Notes under the pieces: generated by a model | What the model was told of the DNA's origin: nothing | Databases searched by the model: none | What the model saw: only the letters and a program-made list of their open reading frames with translations | Made by a program: the position numbers and the translations under genes | Shown: piece by piece, positions 19,262 through 27,788 of the stretch | Position numbering within the stretch: position 1 is the stretch's first letter | Layout of the letters: each line of letters starts with the position of its first letter | DNA from: Leptospira limi | Lineage (GTDB): Bacteria; Spirochaetota; Leptospiria; Leptospirales; Leptospiraceae | DNA: 64,000 nt | Direction of reading: 5' to 3' | Assembly (NCBI RefSeq): GCF_026151395.1 | Contig: NZ_JAMQPV010000001.1 | Span: forward strand, 2,828,477-2,892,476

Positions 19262-19792
19262 ATGGAGACAAAAGATCCGAATCCATTTATGAACCGACTC
19301 AAACTGAAAGAAGCCATGTATCTCATGTCCCAAGGGGAAGAAGTTGATCCTTCCACTCTCAGTAGGATCTTACAAACGGTAGTCCCAAATCCTGATTCCA
19401 AAATTCGGATTTACTTACAGTTTTTAAACGATTCCTGGAAGGTACTCATGAGTGACTGGGAAAATACCATCCTACATACCTCCCAATTGGCTCTCCGAGG
19501 GCAAGGAAACCTTGGTGCTTTCCGAGTCCACAGACAGGTAGCAGGAAGGGATCTGGATTTTGTTTTCCAACCAAATCCAGAAAAAAACCAAGTTTTTTTA
19601 TCAGTGGAAGCATCCAATGCAGAAAGGTTGTCTGCCAAATTATTTTTGGATGGAACTCCAGTGGAAACCTTAACCAAACTAGGTACCCAATCGATGTTTG
19701 ACTCACCCATCACCTTGGATTCCAGCCCAGAACTTGCCATTTTTGAATCTGGCAAAGAAATTGGTAGGTATCATTTTATGCTACAATCGTAA
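19262..19792 (+). CDS. Small accessory protein of the CHAT-sigma operon
   Basis: I do not recognise a family. The 176-residue protein has no signal peptide or membrane segment. Residues 1-65 look helical. Residues 75-176 look beta-rich, with segments such as VFLSVEASNAERLSAKLFLD and a final FESGKEIGRYHFML, resembling an immunoglobulin-like or carbohydrate-binding sandwich. It lies 18 bases after the sigma gene and is the last gene before a strong terminator. A cytoplasmic regulator or substrate of the operon is possible; this is inference from position only. Confidence 0.7.
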   Translation: METKDPNPFMNRLKLKEAMYLMSQGEEVDPSTLSRILQTVVPNPDSKIRIYLQFLNDSWKVLMSDWENTILHTSQLALRGQGNLGAFRVHRQVAGRDLDFVFQPNPEKNQVFLSVEASNAERLSAKLFLDGTPVETLTKLGTQSMFDSPITLDSSPELAIFESGKEIGRYHFMLQS

Positions 19793-19905
19793 TTTTTTTG
19801 GAAGGTGTGCAATAAACTGGAAACAATAAGCAATTGATAGTTTGAGAAGTGGATCTACCTTTCGGTAACTACTTTCTTTTTCCAAACTAGTTCACACTTA
19901 AAGAC

Positions 19906-19934
19906 ATCCCGGCGAAAGTCGGGATTTTTTTTTT
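19906..19934 (+). terminator. Rho-independent terminator of CHAT-sigma operon
   Basis: An 8-bp stem (ATCCCGGC with GTCGGGAT, one G-T pair) carries a GAAA tetraloop and is followed by ten or more T residues. The T tract runs into the ychF stop codon on the opposite strand, so the end of the plus-strand operon touches the end of ychF. Confidence 0.85.
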
Positions 19935-21030
19935 AAGCATTCACTCGGAAATAAATCACATCTCCATCTTGGACAATGTATTCCTTTCCTTCCACGCGGA
20001 GTTTCCCTTCTTCTTTTACTTTTGCAGCGTCTCCCGTACGATCTAAATCTTCGTAACGCATCACTTCCGCACGGATGTAACCTTTTTCAAAATCAGAATG
20101 GATAACACTAGCAGCAACGGGACCAGAACTACCTTGTTTGGTTGTCCAAGCTCTTACTTCCTCCACTCCCGCAGTAAAAAATGTGAGTAGGCCTAAGAGT
20201 TGGTAAGAAGCACGAATCATACGAGAAAGGCCTGATTCTTTTTCTCCAATCTCTTCTAAAAATGCCAATTGGTCTTCTTTTTCAAGTCCAGAGATTTCTT
20301 CTTCAAAACGACCACATAAAACGACAACTGGTGCTCCTTCTTTGTTTGCAAAGTCGGTGATGGTTTTAACAAGTGGGTTGTCTGTTGATTTTACATCCGA
20401 ATCAAGAATATTAGCTACGTATAACACGGGCTTAATGGTGATTAAATTGAATTTTTTTGCGATTTTTACTTCTTCTTCGTTTAATTCAACAGTAGAAGCC
20501 CTGTTCCCTTTTTTAAGTGCCTCCAAAATTTTATCCATCACTGATAAAATTTCTGCTGCTTCTTTATTTCCAGTTTTGGCAGTTTTTGAAACTCGTTGTT
20601 GTTGTTTTTCTAAACTGTCCAAATCGGCAAGGATGAGTTCGTAATTGATGACAGTAATGTCTTCGATAGGATCAACTTTCCCATGAACATGTGTTATATT
20701 TTCATCTTGGAAGGCTCTCACAACATGGCAAATCGCATCAACTTCCCGGATGTGGGATAAAAATTGGTTTCCAAGCCCTTCTCCTTGGCTTGCCCCTTTT
20801 ACAAGGCCTGCAATGTCCACAAACTCAATCATTGTGGGAACAGTACGTTTTGGTTTGTAGATCTCAGCCAGGCGGTTTAACCTTTCGTCAGGAACTTCCA
20901 CAACACCAGTATTTGGTTCGATGGTACAAAAAGGATAATTCGCAGCCTGAGCGCCTGCCTTCGTGAGTGCGTTAAAAATAGTCGACTTACCGACGTTCGG
21001 GAGACCTACAATGCCACAATTCAAAGCCAT
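19933..21030 (-). CDS. ychF: GTPase-fold ATPase YchF
   Basis: YchF/OLA1 proteins are Obg-related P-loop proteins that prefer ATP and associate with ribosomes and stress responses. The G1 motif GLPNVGKST lies at about residues 8-16. The switch II block [17 protein letters not shown] follows, with the [14 protein letters not shown] helix next. The C-terminal TGS-like domain (residues 280-365) ends in [11 protein letters not shown], which is highly typical. Length (365) and frame are normal. Confidence 0.97.
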   Translation of the reverse strand: MALNCGIVGLPNVGKSTIFNALTKAGAQAANYPFCTIEPNTGVVEVPDERLNRLAEIYKPKRTVPTMIEFVDIAGLVKGASQGEGLGNQFLSHIREVDAICHVVRAFQDENITHVHGKVDPIEDITVINYELILADLDSLEKQQQRVSKTAKTGNKEAAEILSVMDKILEALKKGNRASTVELNEEEVKIAKKFNLITIKPVLYVANILDSDVKSTDNPLVKTITDFANKEGAPVVVLCGRFEEEISGLEKEDQLAFLEEIGEKESGLSRMIRASYQLLGLLTFFTAGVEEVRAWTTKQGSSGPVAASVIHSDFEKGYIRAEVMRYEDLDRTGDAAKVKEEGKLRVEGKEYIVQDGDVIYFRVNA

Positions 21031-21079
21031 AAGGATAGGTTTTTTGAACCAAGCCTAAGGGACAAGGAAAAATGTTGTC

Positions 21080-21571
21080 TTAGTTTTGAAATCCTGTCTC
21101 TAAATAAATAGAAGTGAGATAATACACCGAAATACTGATGACAATGAGATAAAAACCCAAATAATATTTTCCAATCCGTTTCCAAGGAAATCTGTCATCC
21201 AATTGCAAAGTACTGACAATCCAATCGGGACTTGGATTTAAGGGTAACTCAACTTCTTTCCCTGACTTTCTCCAAACATGTTTTTTTTCATCAAACTTCA
21301 ATTGATAAAAAGGAGAATCCAAACCCAACTCAGAAACAGACAATAATATACTAGGAATTTCAAAGTATTTAAACCGAATAAGTCCAGAAAATCCAGTAAA
21401 AATAGCCAAATAATTAATTACTACAATCAAGGGACTTGCCGTATAACGTGAGCTAAACAATAAATACAAATAGATGGCTAAAAAACTAATCGAGATCAAT
21501 TTGGAAACTGATGTAAGATTTTTATAAAGTTTTTGTTCTTTTAGAAACAAAATAAATGGTTCACGATTCAT
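21080..21571 (-). CDS. Small membrane protein of unknown function
   Basis: No family is recognised. The 163-residue protein has hydrophobic helices at about residues 24-40, 48-65 and 137-155, with a loop of about 70 residues between the second and third. The N-terminal ten codons overlap the end of the pseudouridine synthase gene by 11 bases, so the two are likely translated together. No catalytic motif is visible. Confidence 0.65.
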   Translation of the reverse strand: MNREPFILFLKEQKLYKNLTSVSKLISISFLAIYLYLLFSSRYTASPLIVVINYLAIFTGFSGLIRFKYFEIPSILLSVSELGLDSPFYQLKFDEKKHVWRKSGKEVELPLNPSPDWIVSTLQLDDRFPWKRIGKYYLGFYLIVISISVYYLTSIYLETGFQN

Positions 21572-22292
21572 AGCGAATTTGACTTGTCATTGGAATTTGA
21601 GATTTAGATATTGATGGCATTCTTCCCATCCAATCAGAAGGAACACCTGTCTCTACCATATGATTTTGGCCCTGTAAGTCAGTAAAGGAAAATCGAAACG
21701 AATGGAGATACATTCGTTTTTCTCCTTTTTCTTTTTTCCCATACAAAGTATCTCCTAGGACAGGAAAACCCAAAGAAGAAAGCATAACACGAATTTGGTG
21801 CCTTCTTCCTGTTAAAATTTTTGCAAGCCCAAAAGATATATTCTTTTTTTCATCAGATTCGAGGATGGTAAACTCCGTGATTGCTTTTTTACCTCCACTC
21901 CTTACGATACTTACTTGTTTATTCCCATCTTTTATAAAACATTCCATTCGGTATTCTTTCCAATTTGGAATCCCATCACATAAAAAAATATAGGTTTTCT
22001 CTGCATTTTTTAATAACTGGTCTAGTTCCAGGTTTTTGTCTTTATTTTTTCCGAGTAAGACAATTCCACTCGTACCAAGATCCAATCGATTGACAGTCCT
22101 TAGTTCAGGAATTTGTAAATGATTTGCAAGTAAACGAGTAAAGTCCAGACGATTTGGGTCTTTTGTTTCATGGACAGGAATTCCTTCTGGTTTTTCTGCG
22201 AGTAAAAAATCCTCACATTCAAATAAGATACGGGTGGTATACTGATTTCCTAATGGAATGAGGTTAGGCGGAGAATTCAATCCAAAGACCAC
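21561..22292 (-). CDS. RluA-family RNA pseudouridine synthase
   Basis: This enzyme isomerises specific uridines to pseudouridine in rRNA or tRNA. The catalytic aspartate is Asp71 in the motif NRLDLGTSG, where most family members have HRLD. Other family blocks are LAEKPEGIPVH near the N-terminus, KTYIFLCDG, and LTGRRHQIRVML, followed by GDTLYG. The S4 domain found in longer RluA proteins is absent (243 residues), as in the smaller group. The RNA target cannot be read from sequence. The start overlaps the end of the DUF2797 gene by 29 bases. Confidence 0.88.
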   Translation of the reverse strand: MVFGLNSPPNLIPLGNQYTTRILFECEDFLLAEKPEGIPVHETKDPNRLDFTRLLANHLQIPELRTVNRLDLGTSGIVLLGKNKDKNLELDQLLKNAEKTYIFLCDGIPNWKEYRMECFIKDGNKQVSIVRSGGKKAITEFTILESDEKKNISFGLAKILTGRRHQIRVMLSSLGFPVLGDTLYGKKEKGEKRMYLHSFRFSFTDLQGQNHMVETGVPSDWMGRMPSISKSQIPMTSQIRYES

Positions 22293-23139
22293 CTAAACTT
22301 CGTATATTGATGACACCAGTATCAAATAATAAGTATTGACCTTTGATTCCAACAAGGGTTCCTTCAACTGGTGTTTCTTTTGTGAGTTTTAGAGATTTAA
22401 TTTTAGAAGGATAAGATAAAATCGGATACTCGATTTCCATCATTTCTTCTGTAAGGATAGGTTTCCAGATTAACTTTTGTTTGGTTTCGATAGGAGAAAA
22501 AAATTCATTTTTTTCTAAATGGTTTAAAAATTTGACAGCTTCTTTTTTGAGATCAATGATTCCAGGGTCTCCTGCTACCATTTTTTGCCAGGATGTTTTA
22601 TCTGGTAAAAATTGACTGAGAAAATGTTCTAAAATACCTGCGTCCCTTCTGGAACTCACTTCCAAAATTGGGATTCCAAACTTTGCACCTTGGTCCACCC
22701 ATCGGTTTGTGACAGGATTTTCTTTTGTGATTCCAACTTTCATGCCACTGGAATTGGCAAAGTATACAATGTGTTTTTTAAAACAATGAGTACTCCCCCA
22801 TTCAGGATCACGACAAGTTCCTTTGTGATGGTGGCATGTTTCTGGGCGCATGATACAAAGATCATTTTCTGCTAATTTTGAAAAACAAACAAAACAATAA
22901 CCTTGGTTAAATGACTTTTTTGTTTTTTTTCCGCAGTGCATACATCGAATTTCATCATTTGTGGTGAGTGAAATTTTTTTGCCTAGAAAGGATTCGATTG
23001 GTACATCTGAAGTTAGTTCTTTACCTTCAATTGTTTTTGTTTTTTTGTCCTCAGTATAATTTGCATATTCCCAAAAATAGGAAACAGGTTTTGTCCCTTT
23101 ATGGGACATCTTTCGAACATAACCTTGGAAACTTGGCAT
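22264..23139 (-). CDS. DUF2797 family zinc-ribbon protein
   Basis: The 291-residue protein has the layout of DUF2797 proteins: an N-terminal strand region, then Cys pairs RCMHCG and CFVCF, the block CIMRPETCHHHKGTC, and a GIY-YIG-like segment (HIVYFANSSGMKVGITKE) with ISSRRDA-type residues further on (VSSRRDAGILEH). The cysteines and histidines probably bind zinc. Molecular function is unknown; the GIY-YIG-like core suggests nucleic acid binding or cleavage. It overlaps the pseudouridine synthase gene downstream. Confidence 0.82.
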   Translation of the reverse strand: MPSFQGYVRKMSHKGTKPVSYFWEYANYTEDKKTKTIEGKELTSDVPIESFLGKKISLTTNDEIRCMHCGKKTKKSFNQGYCFVCFSKLAENDLCIMRPETCHHHKGTCRDPEWGSTHCFKKHIVYFANSSGMKVGITKENPVTNRWVDQGAKFGIPILEVSSRRDAGILEHFLSQFLPDKTSWQKMVAGDPGIIDLKKEAVKFLNHLEKNEFFSPIETKQKLIWKPILTEEMMEIEYPILSYPSKIKSLKLTKETPVEGTLVGIKGQYLLFDTGVINIRSLGGLWIEFSA

Positions 23140-23142
23140 GGA

Positions 23143-23739
23143 CTAAAAGGTAAATTCCTTCACTTCTTCTGGAAAAAATTCATCGTTCACTTTCACAAAA
23201 TAAAGTTGGGCCAATGAAGGTGATTCTTCTATTTTTTTCCATACAAAGATCACTATCATTTTTTGGTACAGATAATGTGAGATCTGTCCTTTGGGTGAAT
23301 AAAAAAGAGATAACTGGTTTTCACCTTCACCAAGGTAAATCACAGTCCCATTTAAATTTCGTGATTTTTCCTTGGATACTTTGATGTGGATTTTTCCACT
23401 TGGATTCAAATCTTCAGGATCCCTTCCTGTTGCAAATTCTGCATCACTCACTTCGGACTCAGTGTGCACTTGGTCGGTAGACCCTGTTACATCCAAAAAA
23501 TTACATGGAAAGTCACCTGGCATATTCGGAAAATCATTGGAACAGGTTTGGTGAGTGGCTTCTTTTTCATCAAATTTAGTATGAGTTGCCATTACAGTGG
23601 ATCGTATGGTTGCATAGGCGACAGACTTTAATACTTTTGCGGTTTTTTGTTTGGGTATTTGTTTGATTTTGGTTTCCGATGCGTAAGTAACACCTAACAA
23701 AACAGTAATGGATAATAAAAAAGTAAATTTAAACTTCAT
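23143..23739 (-). CDS. Exported protein of unknown function
   Basis: A signal peptide covers residues 1-20 (MKFKFTFLLSITVLLGVTYA). The mature part (about 178 residues) contains two cysteines (QTCSNDFPNMPGDFPCNFLD) that may form a disulfide in the periplasm, then a beta-rich C-terminal half. No family is recognised. It lies three bases before the DUF2797 gene and nine bases after the NamZ-like gene, within one minus-strand run. Confidence 0.65.
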   Translation of the reverse strand: MKFKFTFLLSITVLLGVTYASETKIKQIPKQKTAKVLKSVAYATIRSTVMATHTKFDEKEATHQTCSNDFPNMPGDFPCNFLDVTGSTDQVHTESEVSDAEFATGRDPEDLNPSGKIHIKVSKEKSRNLNGTVIYLGEGENQLSLFYSPKGQISHYLYQKMIVIFVWKKIEESPSLAQLYFVKVNDEFFPEEVKEFTF

Positions 23740-23748
23740 TTTGGATCC

Positions 23749-24993
23749 TTAGTAGATTAAATAGGGTTCAATTTTTTTTCGTTCTTTTTCTTCATCACTA
23801 AGATACGTATTATGAAACTCAATATAGGTTTTTCCATCGTTGATGGCAGAACGAAAATGATCATTCCCCCATAATTGGTCAACCCAGTGGTTTGTTGAAC
23901 CTTTACTCCATTTAAAATCGTTTGGATACGTTTCTTTCATAAGCCGAATGAGTTCATATGCAAGTAACATAGGATCATAATCGGGTCTAACTAAATTCAT
24001 CCGTAAACCAGAACAAATTTTTCCTTTATGGGGACCAAAGGTAGGTTTAAAATACACAGTTGAAAAATAATACGATTTGTTGCCGATGGCACTGAGTTTT
24101 GAAGCAAGTTCTTCAGGATTTGTCATCCATGGTGCACCAAAATAAACAAAAGGAGCTTGGGTTCCTCGTCCGACTGATACATTCACACCTTCGAGTAACA
24201 CAAGGGATAAATAATTCCTTGCAGAATCCACCATTGGTAAGTTAGGTGAAGGTGTTGTCCAAGGGATTCCGGTATCTTCAAAGTACATCCCACGTTTATA
24301 ACCTTCCACTGGAATCACATCCAAATCCACAGATTCTTTTAAGTATTCTTTATTATAAAATAGTGCAGCTTCTCCTGTTGTCATCCCCGTAATGAGTAAG
24401 GAAGGAAATTCTCCTGCAAAGTTTAGGTGTTTAGGACTCATCTTTTCTCCCATGGGTGGGAGGTGCATCGCCACATGGATATGATCAAGAACGATGAGTT
24501 TGGTTTTTGTATTTTTTAATGCATCCATCAAACGTTTGAGTACGCTTAAATAAGTGTAACAACGCATTCCCACATCTTGTACATCAAATAAAACAAAATC
24601 CACTTCCTTCACTAAGTCTCTTAGTTCGGAATCTTTGATTCGATAAATATGATAAAGTGGACGATTAAAAGTTGAGTCCATAGTAACAGGAGTTTGGCTA
24701 AACTCTTCTTCTAAACCAAGAAATCCATGTTCCAAACCAATCAAATGTTCTAATGTTATTTTATGTTTTTCGAGAGATGAGATGATCTTTTTTGGATTTG
24801 TTCCAATTCCAGAAGGGTTTGTCGCAAGCATCAATTTTTTTCCCGCCATGGTAGGAAGGATTTTTTCGTAAAAAATGTCCTGGGACAATCGAACTTTGGA
24901 ATCAGCAGGGTGGACACGAAACTGCGGAACCGTGTTCCCATGGCAAGCAAGGACAAGAAACGAGAGAGAAAACCTAAAAAAGTAATTGGTCAT
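23749..24993 (-). CDS. NamZ-like (DUF1343) lipoprotein, cell-wall glycosidase
   Basis: DUF1343 proteins include NamZ, an exo-beta-N-acetylmuramidase that releases N-acetylmuramic acid during peptidoglycan recycling. Diagnostic stretches are LMLATNPSGIGTNP, LIGLEHGFLG, VDFVLFDVQDVGMRCYTYL and PVEGYKRGMYFEDTGIPW. I chose ATG at 24993 because it places a lipobox (LVLAC) about 16 residues in; the 20 codons upstream would hide the signal. At 414 residues the family domain is complete. Lipid anchoring suggests action on wall fragments in the periplasm; activity is inferred from the family. Confidence 0.87.
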   Translation of the reverse strand: MTNYFFRFSLSFLVLACHGNTVPQFRVHPADSKVRLSQDIFYEKILPTMAGKKLMLATNPSGIGTNPKKIISSLEKHKITLEHLIGLEHGFLGLEEEFSQTPVTMDSTFNRPLYHIYRIKDSELRDLVKEVDFVLFDVQDVGMRCYTYLSVLKRLMDALKNTKTKLIVLDHIHVAMHLPPMGEKMSPKHLNFAGEFPSLLITGMTTGEAALFYNKEYLKESVDLDVIPVEGYKRGMYFEDTGIPWTTPSPNLPMVDSARNYLSLVLLEGVNVSVGRGTQAPFVYFGAPWMTNPEELASKLSAIGNKSYYFSTVYFKPTFGPHKGKICSGLRMNLVRPDYDPMLLAYELIRLMKETYPNDFKWSKGSTNHWVDQLWGNDHFRSAINDGKTYIEFHNTYLSDEEKERKKIEPYLIY

Positions 24994-25035
24994 GTAAGTA
25001 TATGTTTCTATAATATAGCAAATCTTCAAGGAGAA

Positions 25036-26271
25036 ATGTCCTTCATGCTTCATCGACTTCGAATTGCTCCCTATACTGGGATTCTAGTCCTCACCATCTT
25101 GGCATGTGCTGGGTCCAATTCCGCGCAAAAAAACCCGTCTTTACCTGACAATGTGGTCACTGCTATGGGAGAGGCTCCCATTTACCAAGGAGACTTGGCC
25201 CTAGCTCGTAACAAGGCACTCAAAGATGCAAAACTCAATGCCATCCGTAAACTAGTGGGCGAACAAATCACAGAAAAGTCGGGAGTCTCTGATGGGCAAT
25301 CCCTAGGATCCAAACTCTACGGGAAAACCGATAGTTTTGTCAAAAAATACGACATCATCAGTGAAGAACAATGGAAATTGGATACCCAAGACATGATCCG
25401 TCTCAATGTCCGTTGTGAAGTAGAAGCAACAAAACTTTCTACAGCTGTGGATGCTCTCCTCGATGATGTAGGGAACCCAAGGATCGCTGTCCTTGTCCAA
25501 ACCGTTGTGAATGGAAAATCCTTTCCCATTGGATCAGCAACTAACATTGCAGAGGCGGAACTCATTGAAAAACTCCGTACCAAAGGGAATAAAGTTGTCG
25601 ATAGTTCCCAACTCACTGCCCTTCTCAAAAAAAATCCAAGTCTTGCAAAACTTGACCTTACCTCTGTAGAAGAAGGTAGCCCCCTTCTCACACTGGCACA
25701 AGATTCAGGTGCGGAAGTTTTGATTGTAGCAAAAGTTACAACCACTGACCAAAAACCTGTAGTTTTACCTGGCGGTAAAAAAACTGATTTTTTAAGTTCA
25801 GCGGCAACAGGCCCTTACCGTATCATCCAATTATGGGGTGATGGAAAAATTTTTGGATCAGGGAGTTTGGAAGGCCGAGGTGCTGACATCACCCAAGAAG
25901 TTTCCAGAGAACAAGCTGTGAAAGACTGGGCAAACCTTGTTTCTGTAAAAGTGGGAAAACAAATCAAAGACGAATGGTTTAAACTCACAGAACAAAACAC
26001 TGTGATCTTAAAGTTCAAAGGACTTGCTTTGGAAGATGCAATCAATTTCAAAAACGATTTGATGGAATACACATCGGTGAAACAAATCAATGATCGTAAA
26101 ACAGAAATGAATGGATCTGAATGGGAACTTACTTATCCAGGAAAGGAATCAATGTTTGCAGAAGAGCTCATGTATAAAAAGGATTCTAGTTTCCGTTTTT
26201 TGAGTAGCAAAACTCTCAACATCAACAGTTCCAAACGTGGAGTTGTGGAAATCGAATTCAAAAATAAATAA
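25036..26271 (+). CDS. LPP20-like lipoprotein
   Basis: The protein has a lipoprotein signal with lipobox TILAC. Residues 45-130 form an LPP20/FlgT-like domain (ALARNKALKDAKLNAIRKLV; then VRCEVEATKLSTAVDALLDD). A middle domain with VLVQTVVNGKS and a C-terminal beta-rich domain follow. CAAGGAG lies just before ATG 25036; ATG 25045 is an equally possible start, and both keep the signal intact. The total is about 411 residues. FlgT-like proteins can assist flagellar or envelope assembly; the role here is not known. The divergent NamZ-like gene starts 42 bases away, so promoters must overlap. Confidence 0.75.
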   Translation: MSFMLHRLRIAPYTGILVLTILACAGSNSAQKNPSLPDNVVTAMGEAPIYQGDLALARNKALKDAKLNAIRKLVGEQITEKSGVSDGQSLGSKLYGKTDSFVKKYDIISEEQWKLDTQDMIRLNVRCEVEATKLSTAVDALLDDVGNPRIAVLVQTVVNGKSFPIGSATNIAEAELIEKLRTKGNKVVDSSQLTALLKKNPSLAKLDLTSVEEGSPLLTLAQDSGAEVLIVAKVTTTDQKPVVLPGGKKTDFLSSAATGPYRIIQLWGDGKIFGSGSLEGRGADITQEVSREQAVKDWANLVSVKVGKQIKDEWFKLTEQNTVILKFKGLALEDAINFKNDLMEYTSVKQINDRKTEMNGSEWELTYPGKESMFAEELMYKKDSSFRFLSSKTLNINSSKRGVVEIEFKNK

Positions 26272-26292
26272 ATTTTCTTTTATCAGATTTTC

Positions 26293-26322
26293 CTGCAGAG
26301 AATCGAATGTTTTTCTCTGCAG
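26293..26322. other. Stem-loop between convergent genes
   Basis: A perfect 9-bp inverted repeat (CTGCAGAGA and TCTCTGCAG, loop of 12 bases) lies between the ends of the convergent LPP20-like and rhodanese genes. Neither strand has a convincing T tract after it, so it may protect transcript ends more than terminate transcription. Confidence 0.4.
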
Positions 26323-26404
26323 CTTATCCCACCTTCTCACCCATTTCCAATCTCAAATCCAATCAACTAGGATCCAAACTCACAAGTATAGATTTCGATT
26401 TGGT

Positions 26405-26959
26405 TCATTCCGCGGGAGCTTGGTTTTCTTTTGGTTCACTCACTAGAGGTAATTTGGTTTGGTTCACATCCAGTAGTGGACCCAATTCGAAAATATTTGA
26501 ATAACCATACGCTTTTAGAGAATTGTAAGTCGATAAATTTAAGGAAGCCGCTGGGCTTTTGGCTGCAAACGCTTGTTCGTTGCCTTCAAAATTATTATTA
26601 CAATAAATGAGAATTTTGGATTTTGGTTCTGGGATCACTGTAGCCAAACTGTCTTTGGTAAATTCGGTAAAAGGTAAATTCACTGCACCTTTGATATGCA
26701 ATAAACGAAACCGATTTTCGCTCCTTGCATCAAGGACAACAACACCATCTTCTGACATCATCTTTAAAAACTGATCCTCCGTTAGGCGGTGGTTTTCGCG
26801 TTCTGACTCAGATCGATTGACAATTTTTTTGAATTCACCATAGTCGATAAGCCGATTTGGAATGGGTTTTCCTTTTGGTTGTTTTTTTTGTTTTTCAACG
26901 GGTTTTGCCACTAGTGAAACTGTGATCAGTAGGAGAGAAACAATGATGGTTCGATTCAT
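26405..26959 (-). CDS. Exported rhodanese-like protein
   Basis: Rhodanese domains carry a persulfide on an active-site cysteine. Here the domain spans about residues 45-150, with VVVLDARSENRFRLLHIKGA followed by the active loop IYCNNNFEGN. The loop is longer than the six-residue norm, so sulfurtransferase activity is uncertain. A signal peptide (MNRTIIVSLLLITVSLVA) precedes it when the start is ATG 26959; ATG 26971 and TTG 26977 are alternatives. The protein has about 184 residues and is probably periplasmic. Confidence 0.82.
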   Translation of the reverse strand: MNRTIIVSLLLITVSLVAKPVEKQKKQPKGKPIPNRLIDYGEFKKIVNRSESERENHRLTEDQFLKMMSEDGVVVLDARSENRFRLLHIKGAVNLPFTEFTKDSLATVIPEPKSKILIYCNNNFEGNEQAFAAKSPAASLNLSTYNSLKAYGYSNIFELGPLLDVNQTKLPLVSEPKENQAPAE

Positions 26960-27065
26960 AACTTTACCCATTTCCAAAATCGCTAAAAGTATAACTTCTA
27001 TTTCTATCAGAACTCAAACCTTTTTTCGACTTGCCAGGGGAATTTAAAGAAATTGAGTGAAAGGT

Positions 27066-27578
27066 ATGAGTACTTTACGCGCTGTTATCAAAACCAATAA
27101 AGGTGAAATCCGAATCGATCTTACTCCTGACAAAACACCGAATACGGTTGCCAACTTTGTGAATTTGGCACAAAGGAAATTCTACGATGGATTAAAATTC
27201 CACCGAGTCATTGCTGATTTTATGATCCAAGGTGGTTGTCCACAGGGAACTGGAACGGGTGGACCCGGGTATAAATTCCGCGATGAATTTGATTCCAGTT
27301 TAAAACACAACAAGCCAGGTATCCTTTCTATGGCAAATGCAGGCCCTGGAACCAATGGAAGTCAATTTTTTATCACACATGTTCCCACACCTTGGCTTGA
27401 TGGAAAACATTCAGTGTTTGGTTCCGTGGTTGATGCCTCTGACCAAGAAGTTGTGAATTCCATCCAACAAGGGGATAAAATTGAATCCATTACGATTGAA
27501 GGAGATGCCTCTTCTGTATTGGAAGTGGCAAAACCATATTTGGATGAGTGGAACCAAATCTTAGATTCTAAAAAATAA
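27066..27578 (+). CDS. Cyclophilin-type peptidyl-prolyl isomerase
   Basis: This enzyme speeds cis-trans isomerisation at proline bonds. The 170-residue cyclophilin domain shows [13 protein letters not shown] (catalytic Arg and Phe), [27 protein letters not shown] and the tryptophan in [12 protein letters not shown]. There is no signal peptide, so it is cytoplasmic. I chose ATG 27066; GTG 27057 is possible. The gene is followed by a hairpin terminator shared with the convergent Kef-type gene. Confidence 0.94.
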   Translation: MSTLRAVIKTNKGEIRIDLTPDKTPNTVANFVNLAQRKFYDGLKFHRVIADFMIQGGCPQGTGTGGPGYKFRDEFDSSLKHNKPGILSMANAGPGTNGSQFFITHVPTPWLDGKHSVFGSVVDASDQEVVNSIQQGDKIESITIEGDASSVLEVAKPYLDEWNQILDSKK

Positions 27579-27722
27579 AGGTTGTTTTCGTTTCTAATTT
27601 CTTTTTAGTCTAAAGATTATGAAAGAGAAACGGAAACCAAACCCTATCGTCCCAATCAAATTGGCTTCTCGTACAATTTTTAACCTGAAGCCAACGAAAA
27701 TCAAACCATCGAAAAAAATTTA

Positions 27723-27765
27723 TTCCCGAAAAGGTAAAAATGACCTTTCGGGAATTCTTTTTTTT
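27723..27765. terminator. Bidirectional terminator
   Basis: A hairpin with stem TTCCCGAAAAGGT/ACCTTTCGGGAA (one bulged A, loop about 7 bases) lies between convergent genes. A run of eight T residues follows on the plus strand, and the minus strand also has a T-rich run after it, so both the cyclophilin and the Kef-type gene could end here. Confidence 0.75.
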
Positions 27766-27788
27766 AAACCATTCTTTTTCTAACCAAG

